Source of the DNA: an uncultured Oscillospiraceae bacterium
GTDB lineage: Bacteria > Bacillota > Clostridia > Oscillospirales > Oscillospiraceae
Reading direction: 5' to 3'
Assembly (NCBI GenBank): GCA_947629975.1
Contig: CANRFU010000003.1
Coordinates: 1 to 43,635 of the forward strand
Length of the DNA stretch: 43,635 nt
Shown: positions 7,521 through 20,376 of the stretch, piece by piece
Numbering within the stretch: position 1 is the first letter of the stretch
How the letters are laid out: each line of letters starts with the position of its first letter
Translations under genes and position numbers: made by a program
The notes under the pieces: model-generated
Seen by the model: the letters and a program-made list of their open reading frames with translations, nothing else
Told to the model about the DNA's origin: nothing
The model's database searches: none

Positions 7521-8198
7521 ATGACCCCCTATCAGGAGGAATTCATCCGCTTCATGGTGCGCTCCGGCGTGCTGACCTTCGGGGACTTTACCACCAAGTC
7601 GGGCCGCAAGACCCCCTATTTCATCAACACCGGCAACTACAAGACCGGCGCCCAGGCCGCCCGCCTGGGGGATTACTACGCCGCCTGCATCCAGGAGCGG
7701 GCCCCCGAGGGGGTGGACTGCCTGTTCGGCCCCGCCTACAAGGGCATCCCCCTGGTGGTGGGGGCGGCGTCCTCCCTGTTCCGCAATTATGGCCGGGATC
7801 TGCCCTACTGCTTCAACCGCAAGGAGGCCAAGGACCACGGCGAGGGAGGGTCCATGGTGGGGTATAAGCCCAGGCCGGGAGACCGGATTGCCATCATCGA
7901 GGACGTGGTCACCGCCGGCACCGCCGTGCGGGAGTCTCTGGAGCTGTTCCAAGCCCTGGGGGACGTGAAGGTCACCCACCTGTTCGTCTCCGCCGACCGG
8001 ATGGAGCGGGGCACCCGGGACTGCACCACCCTGGACGAGCTGCGGGAGGACTACGGCATCACCGTGTGCCCCATCGTCACCATCCGGGAGATCATCGGGG
8101 CCCTCCACAACAGGCCGGTGGACGGGAAGGTCTATATCGACGACGAAATGCGGGGCCGCATGGAGGCGTATCTGGCCCAGTACGGCCCCAGAGGTTGA
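7521..8198 (+). CDS. pyrE: Orotate phosphoribosyltransferase
   Basis: GDFTTKSGRKTPYFINTGNY, FGPAYKGIPL, PRPRT motif IAIIEDVVTAGTAVRES. Confidence 0.93.
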   Translation: MTPYQEEFIRFMVRSGVLTFGDFTTKSGRKTPYFINTGNYKTGAQAARLGDYYAACIQERAPEGVDCLFGPAYKGIPLVVGAASSLFRNYGRDLPYCFNRKEAKDHGEGGSMVGYKPRPGDRIAIIEDVVTAGTAVRESLELFQALGDVKVTHLFVSADRMERGTRDCTTLDELREDYGITVCPIVTIREIIGALHNRPVDGKVYIDDEMRGRMEAYLAQYGPRG

Positions 8199-8201
8199 GC
8201 C

Positions 8202-8915
8202 GTGGCCGATCAGGGAGAGAGGAAAAAGCCCGAAAACCCCCATCAGGACCACCGGAAGCGGGTGAAAAAGGAGTTCCGGGACCGGGGATACAGCCTGACC
8301 GGTATGCCCGACCACCGGGCGCTGGAGCTGCTGCTGTTCTACGCCATCCCCCGGCGGGACGTGAACACTCTGGCCCACGATTTGGAGCGGCACTTCGGGG
8401 GCATCGTGGGGGTGTTCCACGCCACCCCGGAACAGCTGATGGCGGTGGAGGGCATCGGGCCGGAGTCCGCCGCCCTCATCAGGCTGGTGATGGAACTCTC
8501 CGGCCGGTACCTGGAGCGGATGTACTCCTTCGAGGGCCGGGTGGTCACCATGGGCCAGATGGAGCAGCTCCTGCGGCCCCTGTTCTTCGGCGCCCGGGAC
8601 GAGATCGCCTATCTGATCTGCATGGACGGCAAAAACAAGGTCATCGCCCAGAGAAAGCTGGGGGAGGGGATCGCCGACGCGGTGCAGATCACCGCCCGCA
8701 AGGCGCTGGAGGCCGCCCTCAGCTGCAACGCCACGCGGGTGGTGCTGGCCCACAACCACGTGTCCGGGGTGGCCCTGCCCTCCGAGGCGGACATCGCCAC
8801 CACCCGGCGGCTGAAAACCGTCCTGGCCGAGGCGGGGGTCCAGCTGCTGGACCACGTCATCTTCGCCAACGATGAGGCCACCTCCATGGCGGAGAGCGGG
8901 CTGATGAACGACTGA
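8202..8915 (+). CDS. radC: RadC-family JAB/MPN-domain protein
   Basis: HRKRVKKEFRDRG..., LELLLFYAIPRRDVN, C-terminal VVLAHNHVSGVALPSEAD metal-binding motif; GTG start. Confidence 0.92.
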   Translation: MADQGERKKPENPHQDHRKRVKKEFRDRGYSLTGMPDHRALELLLFYAIPRRDVNTLAHDLERHFGGIVGVFHATPEQLMAVEGIGPESAALIRLVMELSGRYLERMYSFEGRVVTMGQMEQLLRPLFFGARDEIAYLICMDGKNKVIAQRKLGEGIADAVQITARKALEAALSCNATRVVLAHNHVSGVALPSEADIATTRRLKTVLAEAGVQLLDHVIFANDEATSMAESGLMND

Positions 8916-8947
8916 AAAGAGAGCGCCGGGGACGGCGCTCTCTTTTT
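8916..8947 (+). terminator. Rho-independent terminator after radC
   Basis: AAAAGAGAGCGCC-GGGGAC-GGCGCTCTCTTTTT. Confidence 0.88.
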
Positions 8948-9048
8948 GCCCGGAAAAGAAAAGTTTCCCGGCAAAAACACCTTGCGGGGCGCGGCGGGAT
9001 ATGATAAGATAATACAATGGATTTTTCCGGGCGGACCCCCGGTCCCCC

Positions 9049-9077
9049 TTGACAGATTAAAACGAATGTTCTATCAT
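9049..9077 (+). promoter_or_regulatory. uvrB promoter with LexA/SOS-type box in the spacer
   Basis: TTGACA-17 nt-TATCAT; AAACGAATGTTC (9060-9071) matches GAACRNRYGTTC at all but the first base. Confidence 0.78.
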
Positions 9078-9111
9078 AGAAGCGGCCCGTCAGCCGGAAG
9101 GGAGGCGCCCC

Positions 9112-11073
9112 ATGCCCAAATTCGAAGTGGTATCCGAATACACCCCCAGCGGGGATCAGCCCGAAGCCATCGAGGCGCTGGCGGCGGGCATCGAGAACGG
9201 CCTGGACGAGCAGGTCCTTCTGGGCGTCACCGGCTCCGGCAAGACCTTCACCATGGCCAAGGTCATCGAGAAGGTCCAGCGGCCCACCCTGGTGCTGGCC
9301 CACAACAAGACCCTGGCCGCCCAGCTCTGCGCCGAGTTCAGGGAGTTCTTTCCCCACAACGCGGTGGAGTATTTCGTGTCCTACTACGATTACTACCAGC
9401 CCGAGGCCTATATCCCCCACACCGACACCTTCATCGAGAAGGATATGTCCATCAACGACGAGATCGACCGCCTGCGGCTGTCGGCCACCGCGTCCCTGCT
9501 GGAGCGGCGGGACGTGATCGTGGTGTCCTCCGTGTCCTGCATCTACGGCCTGGGCGAGCCGGAGGACTTCGCCAAGATGATGGTGTCCCTCCGGGTGGGC
9601 ATGGAGATCAGGATCGAGGAGCTGCTGAAAAAGCTGGTGGCCATCCGCTATGAGCGCAACGACATCGCCTGGGAGCGGAACATGTTCCGGGTGAGGGGGG
9701 ACACGGTGGAGGTGTGGCCCGCCTACTGGAAGGACACCGCCATCCGGGTGGAGTTCTTCGGGGACGAGGTGGACCGCATCAGCGAGATCAACGTGGTCAC
9801 CGGCGTGCCCGTCCGACGGCTGAACAACATCCCCATCTGGCCGGCCACCCACTATGTCACCCCCAAGGAGAAGATGGACGCCGCCATCCAGGAGATCTAC
9901 AAGGAGCTGGAGGAGCGGGTGGCCTTTTTCGAGCGGGAGGGCAAGCTCATCGAGGCCCAGCGCATCAAGCAGCGCACCATGTACGACGTGGAGATGATGC
10001 AGGAGCTGGGCTACTGCTCCGGCATCGAGAACTACTCCCGGGTCATCGAGGGCCGGGCCCCCGGCACCCCGCCCCACACCCTGCTGGACTATTTTCCCAA
10101 GGACTTCGTGCTGTTCATCGACGAGAGCCACGTCACCCTGCCCCAGGTCCACGCCATGTACAACGGCGACCGGGCCAGGAAGACCACGCTGGTGGACTAC
10201 GGCTTCCGCCTGCCCTGCGCCTTTGACAACCGCCCCCTGAAATTCGACGAGTTTACCCAGCGGCTCAATCAGGTGGTCTACGTCTCCGCCACCCCCGGCG
10301 AATATGAGCGGGAGCGGGCGGGGCAGATCGTGGAACAGGTCATCCGGCCCACCGGCCTGCTGGACCCCCGGGTGGAGGTCCGGCCCGTGGAGGGCCAGAT
10401 CGACGACCTCATCGCCGAGATCAACGCCCGCGCCGCCCGCAGCGAGCGGGTGCTGGTGACCACCCTCACCAAGAAGATGGCGGAGAGCCTGACCGACTAT
10501 CTCAAGACCTCCGGCATCCGGGTGCGGTATATGCACCACGACATCGACACCATCGAGCGCATGGAGATCATCCGGGACCTGCGCCTGGGCGAGTTCGACG
10601 TGCTGGTGGGCATCAATCTGCTGCGGGAGGGCCTGGACCTGCCGGAGGTCTCTCTGGTGGCCATCCTGGACGCGGACAAGGAGGGTTTTCTCCGCTCCGA
10701 GACCTCCCTGGTGCAGACCATCGGCCGGGCGGCCCGGAACGCCGACGGCCTGGTGATCCTCTACGCCGACGAGGTGACCCCCTCCATGGCCAGCGCCATG
10801 GAGGAGACCGAGCGCCGCCGGGCCAAACAGGACGCCTACAACCGCGCCCACGGCATCGTGCCCAGGACCATCATCAAGTCGGTGCGGGAGCTGATGGCCC
10901 TGAACCCGGAGGAGAAGGCCGCCTTCGACCCCAACGCCGCCCAGCTCACCAAGCAGCAGCGGGCGGAGACCATCGCCCGGCTGGAGAAAGAGATGAAAGA
11001 GGCGGCCAAAATGCTGGAGTTCGAGATCGCCGCCGCGCTGCGGGATCAGATCATCAAGCTGCGGGGCAAATGA
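9112..11073 (+). CDS. uvrB: Excinuclease ABC subunit UvrB
   Basis: [17 protein letters not shown] Walker [13 protein letters not shown], helicase motifs, C-terminal UVR motif. Confidence 0.98.
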   Translation: MPKFEVVSEYTPSGDQPEAIEALAAGIENGLDEQVLLGVTGSGKTFTMAKVIEKVQRPTLVLAHNKTLAAQLCAEFREFFPHNAVEYFVSYYDYYQPEAYIPHTDTFIEKDMSINDEIDRLRLSATASLLERRDVIVVSSVSCIYGLGEPEDFAKMMVSLRVGMEIRIEELLKKLVAIRYERNDIAWERNMFRVRGDTVEVWPAYWKDTAIRVEFFGDEVDRISEINVVTGVPVRRLNNIPIWPATHYVTPKEKMDAAIQEIYKELEERVAFFEREGKLIEAQRIKQRTMYDVEMMQELGYCSGIENYSRVIEGRAPGTPPHTLLDYFPKDFVLFIDESHVTLPQVHAMYNGDRARKTTLVDYGFRLPCAFDNRPLKFDEFTQRLNQVVYVSATPGEYERERAGQIVEQVIRPTGLLDPRVEVRPVEGQIDDLIAEINARAARSERVLVTTLTKKMAESLTDYLKTSGIRVRYMHHDIDTIERMEIIRDLRLGEFDVLVGINLLREGLDLPEVSLVAILDADKEGFLRSETSLVQTIGRAARNADGLVILYADEVTPSMASAMEETERRRAKQDAYNRAHGIVPRTIIKSVRELMALNPEEKAAFDPNAAQLTKQQRAETIARLEKEMKEAAKMLEFEIAAALRDQIIKLRGK

Positions 11074-11150
11074 GGGCCGCCTCTTTCCCGCGCGAAGCGC
11101 GGGCGCGCCGGGTGTCGGCGTGGGCTCCATCAACGTTCTGAGGTGATCCC

Positions 11151-11639
11151 ATGGCGAAAAAAGAGGACAAAACAAACGTCATGCGCCTGCTGGACCAGGC
11201 GGGGGTGGCGTACATCCCCCACACCTACCCCCATGAGGACGGCGCGGTGGACGGGGTGACGGTGGCCCGCATGACGGGGCAGGACCCGGATAAGGTGTTC
11301 AAGACCCTGGTGACAAAGGGAGCCTCCGGGGGGTACTACGTGTTCCCCATCCCGGTGGCCGCGTCGTTGGACCTGAAGAAGGCGGCCAGGGCGGCGGGGG
11401 AGAAGTCGGTGGCCATGCTGCCCCAGAGGGAGCTGCTGCCCCTCACCGGCTACGTCCACGGGGGCTGCTCCCCGGTGGGGATGAAGAAGCGGTTCCCCAC
11501 CATCTTTGACGAGACATGCCTGCTGTTCGATACCATCCTGGTGTCCGCCGGGAAGATCGGGTATCAGGTGGAGGTAAATCCGGAGGATTTGATCGCTCTG
11601 ACAGGCGGGACCGCCGCCGACGTGACAGTGGAGGGATAA
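11151..11639 (+). CDS. ybaK: Cys-tRNA(Pro)/aminoacyl-tRNA deacylase, YbaK/EbsC family
   Basis: VFKTLVTKG..., YVHGGCSPVGMKKRFPTIFDET. Confidence 0.93.
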   Translation: MAKKEDKTNVMRLLDQAGVAYIPHTYPHEDGAVDGVTVARMTGQDPDKVFKTLVTKGASGGYYVFPIPVAASLDLKKAARAAGEKSVAMLPQRELLPLTGYVHGGCSPVGMKKRFPTIFDETCLLFDTILVSAGKIGYQVEVNPEDLIALTGGTAADVTVEG

Positions 11640-11642
11640 GAG

Positions 11643-12572
11643 ATGACCAAGACGTCAAAGACCATTCTGGAACAATATCAGGTGCGCAAGTCCGGGCGGG
11701 AGAAGGCCGGTTTCCGGGACTGGCTGTGTGGCGAGCTGACCGCCGCCGGGTATTCCCCGGCGGTGGAGCAGAGCGCCTTTGCCCACAACGTGGTGGTGGG
11801 CGACCCGGAGCGGGCGGAGGTATTCTTCACCGCCCACTACGACACCCAGGCCGTGCTGCCCATCCCCAATTTTATCACCCCCCGGAACATGGGGTGGTAT
11901 CTGCTGTACCAGCTGGCGCTGGTGGTCCCCATGTTCCTCATCGCGGCGCTGGCGGAGGTCCTGGTGATCCTCCTGTTTGATCCGCCGATTCGAGTGGCTG
12001 TGTGGGCGTTCACCGCCGTCATGCTGTTCTTCTGCTGGTGGCTGTTCTTCGGCCCTGCCAACCGGCACACCGTCAACGACAACACCAGCGGCGTCATCAC
12101 CCTGGTGGAGACCGCCCTGGCCCTCCCCCCGGAGGATCGGGACAGGGTGTGCTTCGTGTTCTTCGACAACGAGGAGCGGGGGATGCTGGGCTCCTCCGCC
12201 TTCGCGGGGAAGCACAAAAAGGTGCGGGACGGCGGCCTGGTGGTCAACTTCGACTGCGTGTCCGACGGGGAGTCCGTCCAGTTCTTCCCCACCAAGGGGC
12301 TGAAACAGGACGAGGCCGCCCTGAAACGGATCGAGGCCTCTTTCCTGCCCCAGGGCGGGAAAGAGGTGGAGGTGGTCCGGGGCTTCGGCTTCTATCCCTC
12401 CGACAACGCCGCATTCCGGCGGGCCGCCGGGGTGTGCGCGCTGAAAAAGAGCAGGACCTTCGGCTGGTACATGGACCGCATCCACACCGCGAAAGACACC
12501 GTCATGCAGGAGGAGAACATCGAACTGCTCCGGGACGGGTGCCTGCGGCTGGCCGCCGGAACGCAACAATAA
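11643..12572 (+). CDS. M28-family zinc peptidase with internal membrane segments
   Basis: [38 protein letters not shown]; hydrophobic insertion [27 protein letters not shown]... Confidence 0.88.
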   Translation: MTKTSKTILEQYQVRKSGREKAGFRDWLCGELTAAGYSPAVEQSAFAHNVVVGDPERAEVFFTAHYDTQAVLPIPNFITPRNMGWYLLYQLALVVPMFLIAALAEVLVILLFDPPIRVAVWAFTAVMLFFCWWLFFGPANRHTVNDNTSGVITLVETALALPPEDRDRVCFVFFDNEERGMLGSSAFAGKHKKVRDGGLVVNFDCVSDGESVQFFPTKGLKQDEAALKRIEASFLPQGGKEVEVVRGFGFYPSDNAAFRRAAGVCALKKSRTFGWYMDRIHTAKDTVMQEENIELLRDGCLRLAAGTQQ

Positions 12573-12584
12573 GGAGAACCATCT

Positions 12585-15410
<2,826 letters not shown>

Positions 15411-15435
15411 CACCCCCGCGATAGGAGGAGACCTT

Positions 15436-15921
15436 TTGAATATTTTACAGTGGCTGACCCAGACAAAAGTGGGCGAGTTCGTCTTCACCATGCTGGTGTC
15501 CATGATCCCGGTGGTGGAGCTGCGGGGCGGCATCCCCTTCGGGGTGACGGCGGGGCTGCCCGTGTGGGCGGCCTGGCTGGCCGCCGTCATCGGCAACCTG
15601 ATCCCCGTGCCCTTCATCATCGTCTACATCCGACGGATCTTCCAGTGGATGCGCCGGCGGATGCCCAGGCTCAACAGCATGGTGGACTGGCTGGAGCAAA
15701 AGGCTCACCTGAAGGGCGAAAGGGTGAGCAGGTACAAGTATCTGGGCCTGGCCATCTTCGTGGCCATCCCCCTGCCGGGGACGGGGGCCTGGACGGGAGC
15801 CCTGGCCGCCGCTTTCCTGGATATGCCCCTGCGGCGGGCCATCCCATCTATCGTGGCGGGGGTGCTGGTGGCGGGGACCGTCATCAGCCTGCTGGCCTTC
15901 GGCGTAGTCAGCCTGATCTGA
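15436..15921 (+). CDS. Small multidrug export-like membrane protein (COG2426 type)
   Basis: MIPVVELRGGIPFGV, IPLPGTGAWTGALAA; TTG start after GGAGGAG. Confidence 0.82.
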   Translation: MNILQWLTQTKVGEFVFTMLVSMIPVVELRGGIPFGVTAGLPVWAAWLAAVIGNLIPVPFIIVYIRRIFQWMRRRMPRLNSMVDWLEQKAHLKGERVSRYKYLGLAIFVAIPLPGTGAWTGALAAAFLDMPLRRAIPSIVAGVLVAGTVISLLAFGVVSLI

Positions 15922-15935
15922 GAGGAGGCGGGCGG

Positions 15936-16529
15936 ATGTATCTGTACCTGGTGCGCCACGGCCAGTCCGTGGGCAATGTGCGTGGGGTGTTTTACGGCTG
16001 GTCCGACTACCCCCTCACCGACCTGGGCCGGGAACAGGCCCGGCAGGCGGCGGAGGCGCTGAAAGAGGTGTCCTTCACCCGCTGCCTGTCCAGCGACATG
16101 AGCCGCGCCTGGGACACCGCCCTCATCTGCGCCGAGGGCCGGGGTGTGACGGTGGAGGCCGAGCCCCGCCTCCGGGAGCAGGACATGGGGGAGATGGAGG
16201 ACATGCCCTTTGAGGAGGGCTTCGCCCGCTGGGGGGACGACTTTCCCCGTATGCTGGGGGACTGGGTCAACGTGCCCCCGCCGGGGGGCGAGCCGGTGGC
16301 CCGCATGAAGGAGCGGGTGGGCGCCGTGGTGGACGAGCTGGTGGACCGGGGGGAGGACGCCCTCATCGTGGCCCACAACGGCTCCCTGTCCCTGATCCTG
16401 AGCCACTTCGGCCTGGTCAAAGAGAGCGAGCTGATGAATCACGAGTACGGCTGGTTCTTTGAGCACGGCACCTACTCCGCCATCGAGATCAAGGACGGCG
16501 CGGCCCGGCTGGCGGTTTTTAATCGGTGA
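15936..16529 (+). CDS. Histidine phosphatase (phosphoglycerate mutase-like)
   Basis: YLVRHGQSVGNVRGVFYGW, SDMSRAWDTA, VAHNGSLSLIL. Confidence 0.92.
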   Translation: MYLYLVRHGQSVGNVRGVFYGWSDYPLTDLGREQARQAAEALKEVSFTRCLSSDMSRAWDTALICAEGRGVTVEAEPRLREQDMGEMEDMPFEEGFARWGDDFPRMLGDWVNVPPPGGEPVARMKERVGAVVDELVDRGEDALIVAHNGSLSLILSHFGLVKESELMNHEYGWFFEHGTYSAIEIKDGAARLAVFNR

Positions 16530-16574
16530 ACAAAACCGCCCCTTTGCCCATAGAATGGGCCGGAGGTGGCGGGA

Positions 16575-18206
16575 ATGGCGCTGTTTTTGGACTGTTTAGT
16601 GGCCCTGCTGGCGGCCTTCGGGCTGGTCTGTATCGTGTGGCCGCCAATCCTGTGGGACAAGATGGCCCGGTATCGCCGGAAAAAACACAAAGGAAGCGAG
16701 GAGAGATCTATGGATCTGAACGAGGCGCTGGAGAAGCTGGACGCGCTCCAGAAGAAAAGCTATGCCTACGGATCGGGGCTGTCCGCCCTGTATCTGGACG
16801 GGGACACCGTGGCTCCGCCCGACACGGAGGAGGGCCGCGCCCTGGCGGTGAGCATCCTGGCGGGGGAGTGGCACGAGAAGTTCACCGCCCCCGAGACGGG
16901 GGAACTGCTCGCCTTCCTGACGGAGCACAGGGAGGAGCTGGATCAGGTCCGGCGGCGGCAGGTGGAGGAGCTGAAGCGGGACTACGACCAGGACCGCCGC
17001 ATCCCCGCGGACGAGTACATGGCGTTCCAGAAACTCACCAGCGAGGCCAACGCCGTGTGGAAGCGGGCCAAGGCGGGGAACGACTTCGCCCTGTTCCTGC
17101 CCTACCTAGAGAAGATCGTGGCCTTCAACCGGAAGTTCGCGGGCTACTATGACCCCGATAAGGCCCCCTACGACGCTCTGCTGAACGAGTACGAGCGGGG
17201 GACCTCCATGGCCTTTTACGACCCCTTCTTCGCCGCCCTGCGGGAGCGCATCGTGCCGCTGATCCGGGCCATGGGGGAGAAGGAGCAGCCCGACGACTCC
17301 TTCCTCCACCGGCACTACCCCGCGGAGGCCCAGCGGAAGTTTTCCGGCTATCTGATGGAGGTCATGGGGCTGGACCGGAACCATGTGGGCATCGGCGAGA
17401 CGGAGCACCCCTTCACCCTCTGCTTCAACAACAGGGACGCCCGCATCACCACCCACTACTATGAGGACGACCTGGCCTCCTCCATGTACTCGGTCATCCA
17501 CGAGGGGGGCCACGCCAAGTACGATATGGGGGTGGCCGACGACCTGCAATATACCCGCCTGGCCGGGGGCGTGTCCATGGGCCTCCACGAGAGCCAGTCC
17601 CGGTTCTACGAGAATCTGATCGGCCGGTCCCTGCCCTTCATCGAGGCCGTCTTCCCCAGGATGCGGGAGTTTTTCCCGGAACAGCTGGCCGACGTGACGC
17701 CGGGGATGTTCTACCGGGCGGTGAACAAGGCGCAGCCCTCCCTCATCCGCACCGAGGCCGACGAGCTGACCTATCCCCTCCACATCATGGTCCGCTACGA
17801 GATCGAGAAGCGGCTCATAGACGGGACCCTGGAGGCCAAAGACGTGCCCGGGACTTGGAACAGGCTCTACAAGGAATATCTGGGGGTGGATGTGCCCGAC
17901 GACACCCGCGGCTGCCTCCAGGACTCCCACTGGGCCGGAGGGTCCATGGGCTACTTCCCCACCTACGCCCTGGGCAGCGCCTACGGCGCGCAGATGCTGA
18001 AGAACATGGAGCGGGACATCGACGTGTGGGGGCCCGTGGGCAGGGGGGACCTCTCCCGGGTGACCGAATGGCTGAGGGAGAAGGTCCACCGGTTCGGCGG
18101 CCTGCTGGAGCCGGCGGACGTGGTGAAAAACGCCTGCGGGACCTTCGATCCCGCCGTCTACACCGGCTACCTGGCCGAAAAGTACGGCCAACTGTACGGC
18201 CTGTAA
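16575..18206 (+). CDS. M32-family metallocarboxypeptidase, with possible N-terminal membrane anchor (internal start at 16710)
   Basis: HEGGHAKYDMG zinc motif, HESQSRFYEN; two in-frame ATGs each with an RBS (GGAGGTGG before 16575; GCGAGGAGAG before 16710). Confidence 0.9.
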   Translation: MALFLDCLVALLAAFGLVCIVWPPILWDKMARYRRKKHKGSEERSMDLNEALEKLDALQKKSYAYGSGLSALYLDGDTVAPPDTEEGRALAVSILAGEWHEKFTAPETGELLAFLTEHREELDQVRRRQVEELKRDYDQDRRIPADEYMAFQKLTSEANAVWKRAKAGNDFALFLPYLEKIVAFNRKFAGYYDPDKAPYDALLNEYERGTSMAFYDPFFAALRERIVPLIRAMGEKEQPDDSFLHRHYPAEAQRKFSGYLMEVMGLDRNHVGIGETEHPFTLCFNNRDARITTHYYEDDLASSMYSVIHEGGHAKYDMGVADDLQYTRLAGGVSMGLHESQSRFYENLIGRSLPFIEAVFPRMREFFPEQLADVTPGMFYRAVNKAQPSLIRTEADELTYPLHIMVRYEIEKRLIDGTLEAKDVPGTWNRLYKEYLGVDVPDDTRGCLQDSHWAGGSMGYFPTYALGSAYGAQMLKNMERDIDVWGPVGRGDLSRVTEWLREKVHRFGGLLEPADVVKNACGTFDPAVYTGYLAEKYGQLYGL

Positions 18207-18211
18207 GGACA

Positions 18212-18248
18212 GAACGCCGCCCTCTCTGAAACAGAGAGGGCGGCGTTC
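18212..18248. terminator. Perfect 17-bp hairpin between convergent genes
   Basis: GAACGCCGCCCTCTCTG-AAA-CAGAGAGGGCGGCGTTC; no clear U-tract. Confidence 0.65.
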
Positions 18249-18250
18249 CG

Positions 18251-20248
18251 CTACTCTTTGTGGCCTTCGGCGATGGCGCCGGAGCGATAGGCGTCCAGCA
18301 GGGCCATCAGGTTGCCGATCTGCTCCCGGAGCTGGACCCCGATGTCGGTGTCGTCGATCTTGGCCCGGCGCTCCAGCCGTTCAAAGACCTGGGAGGTGGA
18401 GGCGATGTCGGTGTTCTCCCGGATGGCGTGGGCGCGGCCCACAAAGGGCTGGTGGGACACCAGGCGCAGGCACCGGGAGTTGTAGATCAGGGTGTAGCCC
18501 GCGATGCCGGTGGTCTGCTGGTACGCCTTGCAGAAGCCGCCGTCGATGACCAGCAGCTTGCCGCCGGCCTTCAGGGGGCTCTCCCCCTTTTTGGACTTCA
18601 CCGGCATGTGGCCGTTGATGATGTGGCAGTGGAGCCCCTCCAGGCCGAACTCCCTCAGCAGCATGTCGCACACCGCCGGGTCGTTGTAGAGGCGGTAGTA
18701 GGCGTTCTTCCGCTCTGTCCAGACAGACTCGTCGTCGATGAGCCGCCGCTCCAGGGTGGTCATCCGGTCCCGGCCGAAGATGGGGCTGTTCCTCCCGCAC
18801 CACAGGAACCAGAGGAAGTCCATCCCCGCCTGCCGCTCCGGGGAACCCGCCTTGTAGTAATAGGCCTTGCGGGCGGTGGCGTCGGCGTAGTCCAGGAAGG
18901 CCCGCCCGCTCAGATTGTCGCAGCCGATGGAGAACTTCATCAGTTCCCCGTCCTCCGTCAGGGGGATACAGCCGTGGAAGAGCAGATTGCCGTTGTAGAT
19001 GGTGTACAGGCTGCCCTTGGAATAGAGGAAGCGCACATGCTTTTGCAGTTTCTCGCTGTGGACGAAGGAGTAGGTCATCCGGTCGATGAGCTGTTCTTCC
19101 TCGCGGGTGAGGGCCCAGGGGTCTTTGGGGTCCACGGTTGGGAAGTCGGCGTCCTCCACCCGGTAGGTCCGCCCGTCGATGACGATGGCCCTGTTCTGGT
19201 AGTCGATCTTGTCCAGCAGCAGCCGGTCGTCCATGCCGAAGGAGGGGTTGCGGAGGATCTTCTGCCCCTCCAGCTTGAACAGAAGGATGGTGATGGCCTT
19301 GTGCATCCGGGCGGCCAGATCCCGGTCCCGGTCGGACAGGCGCTCCTCGTCGGCCTTATCCACCTTCACCTGCCAGCGGCTCACGTCGCAGCCGGCGTAG
19401 ACGCGGGCGGCGAAGTCGGACAGCGGCCGCAGGGAGATGCCGTAGCCCGTCTCGATGACCTCTAAGTTGTTGTACCGCAGGGAGTTGGCCAGCACCGTGG
19501 CCACCAGGGTCCGGGAGCCGGAGGCGGCCCCCATCCACAGGATGTCGTGGTTGCCCCACTGGATGTCCACGCTGTGGTGTTTCATCAGCGAGTCCATGAC
19601 GATGTGGGCGCCGGGCCCCCGGTCGAAGATGTCCCCCACCAGGTGGAGCCGGTCCACCGCCAGGTGTTTGATGAGGCGGCACAGTTCGATGAGGAAGTTG
19701 GGCGCCCGGTCCAGATCGATGATGGAGTTAATGATCCCCTCGTAGTAGTCCCGCTTATCGGCCTCGCTGCGCTCGGAGCGGGTGTGGATCAGTTCGTCGA
19801 TGATGTAGGCGTACTCCTGGGGCATGGCCTTGCGCACCTTGGAGCGGGTGTACTTGGTGGACACCAGGCAGCACAGCTCGATGAGCCGGTGGAGGGTCAC
19901 CCGATACCACTCCCGCATATCGGGGATCTCCTGCTCCAGTTCCTCCAGCTTTTCCTCCGGGTAATAGATGAGGGTGGCCAGCTGGTCCCGGTCCTGCCGG
20001 GGCAGGGAGCCGGCGAACAGCTCGTCCACCTTCTCCCGCACCTCGCCGGAGGCGGAGTGGAGGATGTGGTGGAAGGCCTCGTACTCGCCGTGCACGTCGG
20101 AGATGAAGTGCTCGGTGCCCTTGGGGAGCGCCAGGATGGCGCGGAGGTTGATGATCTCCGCGCTGGCCGCCTGCACCGTGGGGTACTGCCTGGAGAGCAT
20201 TTTCAGATAGTGCAGGTTTTCCGGATCGAAGGCCCTTGTCTGCGCCAT
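18251..20248 (-). CDS. fbp: Class III fructose-1,6-bisphosphatase
   Basis: FISDVHGEYEAFHHIL, LHLVGDIFDRGPGAH, IQWGNHDILWMGAASG; RBS GAGGTG before ATG 20248. Confidence 0.95.
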   Translation of the reverse strand: MAQTRAFDPENLHYLKMLSRQYPTVQAASAEIINLRAILALPKGTEHFISDVHGEYEAFHHILHSASGEVREKVDELFAGSLPRQDRDQLATLIYYPEEKLEELEQEIPDMREWYRVTLHRLIELCCLVSTKYTRSKVRKAMPQEYAYIIDELIHTRSERSEADKRDYYEGIINSIIDLDRAPNFLIELCRLIKHLAVDRLHLVGDIFDRGPGAHIVMDSLMKHHSVDIQWGNHDILWMGAASGSRTLVATVLANSLRYNNLEVIETGYGISLRPLSDFAARVYAGCDVSRWQVKVDKADEERLSDRDRDLAARMHKAITILLFKLEGQKILRNPSFGMDDRLLLDKIDYQNRAIVIDGRTYRVEDADFPTVDPKDPWALTREEEQLIDRMTYSFVHSEKLQKHVRFLYSKGSLYTIYNGNLLFHGCIPLTEDGELMKFSIGCDNLSGRAFLDYADATARKAYYYKAGSPERQAGMDFLWFLWCGRNSPIFGRDRMTTLERRLIDDESVWTERKNAYYRLYNDPAVCDMLLREFGLEGLHCHIINGHMPVKSKKGESPLKAGGKLLVIDGGFCKAYQQTTGIAGYTLIYNSRCLRLVSHQPFVGRAHAIRENTDIASTSQVFERLERRAKIDDTDIGVQLREQIGNLMALLDAYRSGAIAEGHKE

Positions 20249-20376
20249 GGGGAACACCTCGCTGTATGTGATGATACCAGTATACGCCGGGGAGGGGCGG
20301 GCTGTCCAGTTATTTTCCCTTGAACCGGTGAAAAAAACGTGCTATGGTTAAGAAAACGACGGGGAGGGGAGCGCAC

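Noticed and set aside
8857-11175. 772-aa minus-strand ORF antisense to uvrB/radC
   Set aside because: Antisense shadow of GC-rich coding sequence: His/Gly/Val/Leu-biased composition, no recognisable domain, and overlaps certain genes.
18212-18248. Perfect 17-bp hairpin as a novel regulatory RNA
   Set aside because: Best explained as a shared terminator-like hairpin between convergent genes, despite the poor U-tract.
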